From Halopseudomonas sp002296055 (GTDB lineage: Bacteria; Pseudomonadota; Gammaproteobacteria; Pseudomonadales; Pseudomonadaceae): a stretch of 64,000 nucleotides of DNA. The translations under genes and the position numbers were made by a program. Below are positions 60,404 through 64,000 of this stretch, in pieces; the stretch's first letter is position 1, and each line of letters starts with the position of its first letter. The notes under the pieces were generated by a model. That model searched no databases. It had not been told where the DNA came from and saw only the letters and a list, made by a program, of their open reading frames with translations. The stretch lies in NCBI RefSeq assembly GCF_050876985.1, contig NZ_JBPAPP010000001.1; one strand, 5' to 3'.

Positions 60404-60435
60404 CTGCCTGCGTCTGCTACAAGAGTGACAATGAC

Positions 60436-62064
60436 ATGCCTAGCCTGATTCGAGACATGAGTTTTCGTTGGAAGTTAACCATTCCCCTACTGATTCTTGC
60501 GGCGTTGTTGGCCTTGTCGGGGGTGTTCGCGTTTTGGGCATTGAGTACGGTTGAGGCAAGGCTGACTCGAGTGGCGGCTGAGTTGCTGCCCCAAAGTAGC
60601 GTGGTGCTGGAGGCTGATCGTGACCTGTATCAGGCGTTGAGTGCAGAGCGGGCTATTATCGCCGGTGTACGCAGCGCCGGGCTGGACGCTGAACTGAGCG
60701 ACAACCTGCAGCAGGCCAGCGACCGCATTGCTCGCTACGGTGAGGCTACCGACTCTGCCGAAGGCAAGGCGTTGGCGAGCGAGTTTACCCGGGCGTTTGC
60801 CACCTGGAAGGCGACCGCCATGGAGAACGTCAGGCTCGCCCGCAGCGGCGCCGCTGCCCAGGCTTCTGATATCAGCTATGGGCGTGGCTATGAGGAGTTC
60901 ACCCGCGCACGTGATCTGATTGATCAAATGACCGGGCTGGTCAACCGTCAGGCTGATGCCGAAGAGAGCGAGGCAGCGGCCGATGTCAGCGCCAGTCACG
61001 CGCGTGTTGCGACGGTGCTGGTGGTGGGTGGCGTCGTCTGTTTGCTGATGATTGTGTTTTTCCCGGGCCTGATTACCAGCCCGTTGCGTGAGCTGTTGCA
61101 GCGCATTCGCGATATCGCCGACGGTGAAGGCGATCTGACCCAGCGTGTAGTCGTCCATTCCAATGACGAGCTGGGCGCCCTGAGCCGGGCCTTCAATGCC
61201 TTTTTGGAGCAGCTGCAGACGCTGATTCGGCAGGTGGCCGACTCAACCTTGCAGGTCGCCTCGGCAGCAGAGCAGATGAGCGCCATCTCGACCGGACAGG
61301 AAAAGCTGGTCAACGATCAGTACATGGCGGTTGATCAGGTCAGCACCGCTGCCACCGAAATGAGCGCGGCTATTCACGAAGTGGCCGACAATGCCCATAG
61401 CACCGCCGATGCGGCCCGCGAGGCAGATCGCCAGGGGCACGCCGCCTCGGACGTGGTGTCAGCGACCATGAATGACTTGCGCCGTCTGGCTGCCGACGTC
61501 GAAGAGGCTGCCGGGGTGATCAACAATCTGGAGCAGGATACTGACAAGATCGGTGGCGTGCTCAGCGTGATTGAAGGCATCGCCGAGCAGACCAACCTGC
61601 TGGCGCTTAACGCTGCCATTGAAGCGGCACGGGCCGGTGAGCAGGGGCGCGGCTTTGCGGTGGTGGCCGATGAAGTCCGGGCCCTGGCAGCGCGCACCCA
61701 GGACTCGACCCGCGATATTCAGCAGATGATCCAGAAGTTGCAGTCTGGCACGGGGCAGGCAGTGGCAGTGATGCAGCGCGGCGCCGAGCTGGCAGCGCAG
61801 AGTGTTGAAAAGGCGGGTGCTACCGAGTCGTCACTGAATGAAACCTCGGCCTCGGTGATGCGCATCAACGATATGGCCGCCCAGATTGCGGCGGCCTGTG
61901 AAGAGCAGAGCCAGACTACCGAAGATATCGCCCGCAACATCAGCGGCATCCGTGACCTCTCCAACCAGGCTGCCCAGTCTTCGCAGGAGAGCCGTGATGC
62001 GAGCAACGCGCTTGCGCGGTTGGCCTCGGGCCTGCAGCAACAGGTTGGGCGCTTTAAAACCTGA
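60436..62064 (+). CDS. Methyl-accepting chemotaxis protein
   Basis: 542 aa. First membrane helix (about 14-38), a periplasmic four-helix-bundle-like sensor (about 39-190), second helix (about 190-212), HAMP (about 213-265, SPLRELLQRIRDIADGEGDL), and a cytoplasmic signalling domain with the invariant hairpin tip (EQTNLLALNAAIEAARAGEQ and GRGFAVVADEVRALA, near 385-420). The ligand is unknown. There is no C-terminal CheR-docking pentapeptide. The ribosome site is poor (AAGAG), and a long leader behind a sigma-28-like promoter suggests extra control. Confidence 0.94.
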   Translation: MPSLIRDMSFRWKLTIPLLILAALLALSGVFAFWALSTVEARLTRVAAELLPQSSVVLEADRDLYQALSAERAIIAGVRSAGLDAELSDNLQQASDRIARYGEATDSAEGKALASEFTRAFATWKATAMENVRLARSGAAAQASDISYGRGYEEFTRARDLIDQMTGLVNRQADAEESEAAADVSASHARVATVLVVGGVVCLLMIVFFPGLITSPLRELLQRIRDIADGEGDLTQRVVVHSNDELGALSRAFNAFLEQLQTLIRQVADSTLQVASAAEQMSAISTGQEKLVNDQYMAVDQVSTAATEMSAAIHEVADNAHSTADAAREADRQGHAASDVVSATMNDLRRLAADVEEAAGVINNLEQDTDKIGGVLSVIEGIAEQTNLLALNAAIEAARAGEQGRGFAVVADEVRALAARTQDSTRDIQQMIQKLQSGTGQAVAVMQRGAELAAQSVEKAGATESSLNETSASVMRINDMAAQIAAACEEQSQTTEDIARNISGIRDLSNQAAQSSQESRDASNALARLASGLQQQVGRFKT

Positions 62065-62067
62065 GGG

Positions 62068-62095
62068 TTGTAAGTTATCCGCAAGCCGTTACAAT
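62068..62095 (+). promoter_or_regulatory. Sigma-70 promoter of ffs
   Basis: TTGTAA (62068-62073), 16 bp, TACAAT (62090-62095), then a GC-rich discriminator. Transcription would start near 62102. Confidence 0.6.
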
Positions 62096-62102
62096 AGCGC
62101 GG

Positions 62103-62118
62103 CCCGAGCATGCTCGGG
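62103..62118 (+). repeat. Perfect 16-bp palindrome in the ffs 5' leader
   Basis: CCCGAGCATGCTCGGG, within the precursor 5' leader of 4.5S RNA, flanked by ATAGCG...CGCTAT. It probably folds as a hairpin upstream of the processing site. Confidence 0.75.
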
Positions 62119-62125
62119 TCGCTAT

Positions 62126-62235
62126 GGTGGCCCCGTCGGTCCCCTCGCAATGATCAGCCGTGAACCCGGTCAGGCCCGGAAGGGAGCAGCCGCAGCGGTC
62201 ATATCGTGTGCCGGGGTGTGGCTGCGGGGCCGCCT
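62126..62235 (+). ncRNA. ffs: 4.5S signal recognition particle RNA
   Basis: Closing stem GGTGGCCCCG (62126-62135) / CGGGGCCGCC (62225-62234). The apical SRP signature is clear: GTCAGGCCCGGAAGGGAGCAGCCG with its GGAA tetraloop and symmetric loops (about 62169-62192), and the return strand GTGTGCCGGGGTGTGGCTGC. It binds Ffh to target nascent membrane proteins. Small bacterial type, without an Alu domain. It lies between the MCP gene and dnaX; the ends are approximate. Confidence 0.95.
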
Positions 62236-62359
62236 CCATTTTATCTCCCCCGATTCCCTTTCCTGTTACCTCAGCCTGACGCTGTTGTCGCTCGCAATGT
62301 AGCGCCGGCTTGGGTACATTAGCCGCTTGCATTCGACCGAACGGAAACGAACAGAGCCA

Positions 62360-64000
62360 ATGAGTTATCAGGTACTTGCCCGCAAATGGCGTCCGCGCCT
62401 GTTCCGTGAAATGGTCGGCCAGACCCATGTGTTGCAGGCGCTTATCAACGCGCTCGACAACAACCGTCTGCACCATGCCTATCTGTTTACTGGTACTCGC
62501 GGTGTCGGCAAGACCACTATTGCGCGTATTCTCGCCAAATGCCTGAACTGTGAGACCGGCGTCAGCTCGGAACCCTGCGGCACGTGCTCATCTTGCCTGG
62601 AGATTGATCAGGGCCGTTTTGTTGACCTGATCGAGGTCGACGCAGCCAGCCGCACCAAGGTAGAAGATACGCGTGAGCTGCTGGAGAACGTGCAGTACGC
62701 GCCGACGCGCGGCCGCTTCAAGGTCTATCTGATCGACGAAGTGCACATGCTCTCCAGCCACAGTTTCAACGCGCTGCTGAAAACCCTCGAAGAGCCCCCT
62801 GAGCACGTTAAATTCCTGCTGGCTACCACTGACCCGCAAAAGTTGCCGGTCACTATTCTGTCGCGCTGTTTGCAGTTTTCCCTGAAAAACATGCCGCCGG
62901 AAAAGGTAGTTGAGCATCTTCAGCACGTGCTTGCCGAGGAGCAGATCGGTTTTGACCAGGAGTCGCTTTGGCTTTTGGGGCGTGCCGCCGACGGCTCGAT
63001 GCGTGATGCGCTGAGCCTGACGGACCAGGCCATTGCCTTTGGTAATGGCCAGTTGCAGGTGGCCGAAGTGCGCAACATGCTGGGCACCATCGATCATGGC
63101 CAGGTGTTTTCTGTGCTGGAGGCGCTGATTGCTGGTGACGCGCGTGCGTTGATGGCGGCGGTGGCCGAGCTGGCAGAGCAGGGCGCTGACTTTTCCGGTG
63201 TGCTGGCCGAGCTGATTTCAACCTTGCAGCGCATAGCCATGGCCCAGGTGGTGCCTGAGGCTACAGATAACAGTCTGGGGGACCAGCAGCGTGTGCTGGA
63301 CCTGGCCGGGCAGGTCAGCGCCGAGGATGTGCAGCTGTTCTATCAACTGGCACTGCATGGGCGCCGTGACTTGCCGCTGGCGCCAGAGCCACGTGGCGGT
63401 CTGGAAATGGCGCTGCTGCGGATGCTGGCCTTCCGGCCCGGTACGCTGGCTGATGTCCGGCCGACTGGCCAGGTGGTGCCGCCGGGTGATGTGCCGGAAA
63501 AGCCCACGGGGTCCAGTCCGGCCAAGACTGAACCCGAGGCAACCCAGGCAGCGACAGCGCCGGCTGTTGCCCCTGTCGTCTCTGTCGCAGCTAATTCTGC
63601 TGCACCTGCACCTGCACCTGCACCTGCACCTGCACCTGCACCTGCACCGGAAGCTGCCCCTGCGGCCGAGCCGCCAGCGGCCGCTGCCGAGCCCGGTGTT
63701 GCTCAGCCTCAGTCTCAGCCAGCCATGCCCGAGCCGGAGCCCGCAGTGGTGCAAGCCAAGCCGGACCCGGTCAGCCACCCGATCAGTTCGACCACGCCGG
63801 TCAAGCCGCCGCAGGATGAGCCGCCCGCCGACTGGATGGACGGCCCGCCGCCGGATGACAGTGGGATGGCTGAGGGCGATGATGACGACCTGGACGTCGC
63901 CCAATATATGGATGACTGGCAGCTGCCGGATGCCCAGCAGCAAGCCGCCGAAGAAGAAGCACAGGATGCCATCAGTGATTTGCCGCCGGCCACCGGGCTC
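62360..64000 (+). CDS. dnaX: DNA polymerase III subunit tau/gamma (partial, runs off the window)
   Basis: 547 codons are visible, and the 3' end is outside the window. Begins MSYQVLARKWRPRLF. AAA+ clamp-loader domain with Walker A GTRGVGKTT (near 46-52), a zinc module with four cysteines (C64, C73, C76, C79), Walker B YLIDEVHML and the sensor/arginine-finger SRC in ILSRCLQF. A Pro/Ala-rich linker starts at about residue 370 and contains (Ala-Pro)8 from eight TGCACC repeats. Tau joins polymerase cores and DnaB. No A-AAA-AAG slippery site was seen in the visible part, so gamma production by frameshift is unsupported here. Confidence 0.97.
   Translation, partial: MSYQVLARKWRPRLFREMVGQTHVLQALINALDNNRLHHAYLFTGTRGVGKTTIARILAKCLNCETGVSSEPCGTCSSCLEIDQGRFVDLIEVDAASRTKVEDTRELLENVQYAPTRGRFKVYLIDEVHMLSSHSFNALLKTLEEPPEHVKFLLATTDPQKLPVTILSRCLQFSLKNMPPEKVVEHLQHVLAEEQIGFDQESLWLLGRAADGSMRDALSLTDQAIAFGNGQLQVAEVRNMLGTIDHGQVFSVLEALIAGDARALMAAVAELAEQGADFSGVLAELISTLQRIAMAQVVPEATDNSLGDQQRVLDLAGQVSAEDVQLFYQLALHGRRDLPLAPEPRGGLEMALLRMLAFRPGTLADVRPTGQVVPPGDVPEKPTGSSPAKTEPEATQAATAPAVAPVVSVAANSAAPAPAPAPAPAPAPAPEAAPAAEPPAAAAEPGVAQPQSQPAMPEPEPAVVQAKPDPVSHPISSTTPVKPPQDEPPADWMDGPPPDDSGMAEGDDDDLDVAQYMDDWQLPDAQQQAAEEEAQDAISDLPPATGL
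63601..63648 (+). repeat. Hexanucleotide microsatellite in dnaX: (TGCACC)8
   Basis: Eight perfect tandem TGCACC units encoding Ala-Pro pairs in the tau/gamma linker. Gain or loss of units keeps the reading frame. Confidence 0.97.

Noticed and set aside
62360..64000. E. coli-style dnaX frameshift site
   Set aside because: No A-AAA-AAG heptamer with downstream stem was seen in the visible part of the gene.

Overview
This is about 64 kb of chromosomal DNA from a gammaproteobacterium of the Pseudomonadaceae. Three lines of evidence support that: near-textbook Pseudomonas proteins (AraC-type ArgR, AmrZ, AruC/AruF/AruG, RsmA); Pseudomonas gene order in several blocks (EAL/GGDEF protein-prc-qor-apeB-rluA-minEDC-htrB; argR-aruCFG-alaS-lysC-rsmA-tRNA-Ser-tRNA-Arg-mgtE; MFS-ycgR-flgN-flgM-flgA-cheV-cheR-flgB onward); and a moderately high GC content. 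A Na+-pumping oxaloacetate decarboxylase and a shortened arginine succinyltransferase locus suggest a salt-adapted, reduced lineage such as Halopseudomonas (the P. pertucinogena group). The genus is an inference. All calls come from reading the sequence; no searches were run.

Layout. 1-15.1 kb: a periplasmic binding protein, an EAL-CBS-GGDEF c-di-GMP protein, the Prc/AlgO protease, a quinone oxidoreductase, aminopeptidase ApeB, RluA, the minCDE division-site operon, a lipid A acyltransferase coupled to a patatin lipase, and RapA. 15.1-19.1 kb: two small hypothetical genes, a 38-aa CcoM-like membrane peptide behind an ANR/FNR-type box, a DTW-domain tRNA enzyme, an SDR and a thiolase. 19.2-23.5 kb: argR-aruC-aruF-aruG, without aruD, aruB or aruE. 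23.8-30.2 kb: alaS, lysC, rsmA, tRNA-Ser(GCT), two identical tRNA-Arg(ACG) units and mgtE. 30.4-33.6 kb: oadGAB. 33.7-35.6 kb: amrZ, a tRNA-Arg(CCT) with a mispaired acceptor stem, and a RES/Xre toxin-antitoxin pair.

35.9-52.9 kb: an MFS transporter, the c-di-GMP flagellar brake YcgR, flgN-flgM behind a sigma-28 promoter, flgA, cheV-cheR, then flgBCDE and flgFGHIJKL, each group behind a near-consensus sigma-54 promoter. 52.9-64 kb: a LysR regulator, copA-cueR with a MerR-type 19-bp-spacer promoter, a K+/H+ antiporter, thiopurine methyltransferase, an AEC-family carrier, a chemoreceptor with a long structured leader behind a sigma-28-like promoter, the 4.5S SRP RNA, and dnaX, which runs off the window.

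The main theme is the switch between motile and sessile life. c-di-GMP turnover (EAL-CBS-GGDEF), its read-out (YcgR), AmrZ, RsmA, flagellar structural genes, CheV/CheR and a chemoreceptor are all here. I found no CRISPR array, insertion sequence or prophage. The most novel-looking items are the ANR-box/38-aa ORF locus (possibly a PhrS-like dual-function RNA), the structured leader of the chemoreceptor, the truncated arginine catabolic locus, the mispaired tRNA-Arg(CCT) beside a toxin-antitoxin module, and a 32-bp perfect palindrome.
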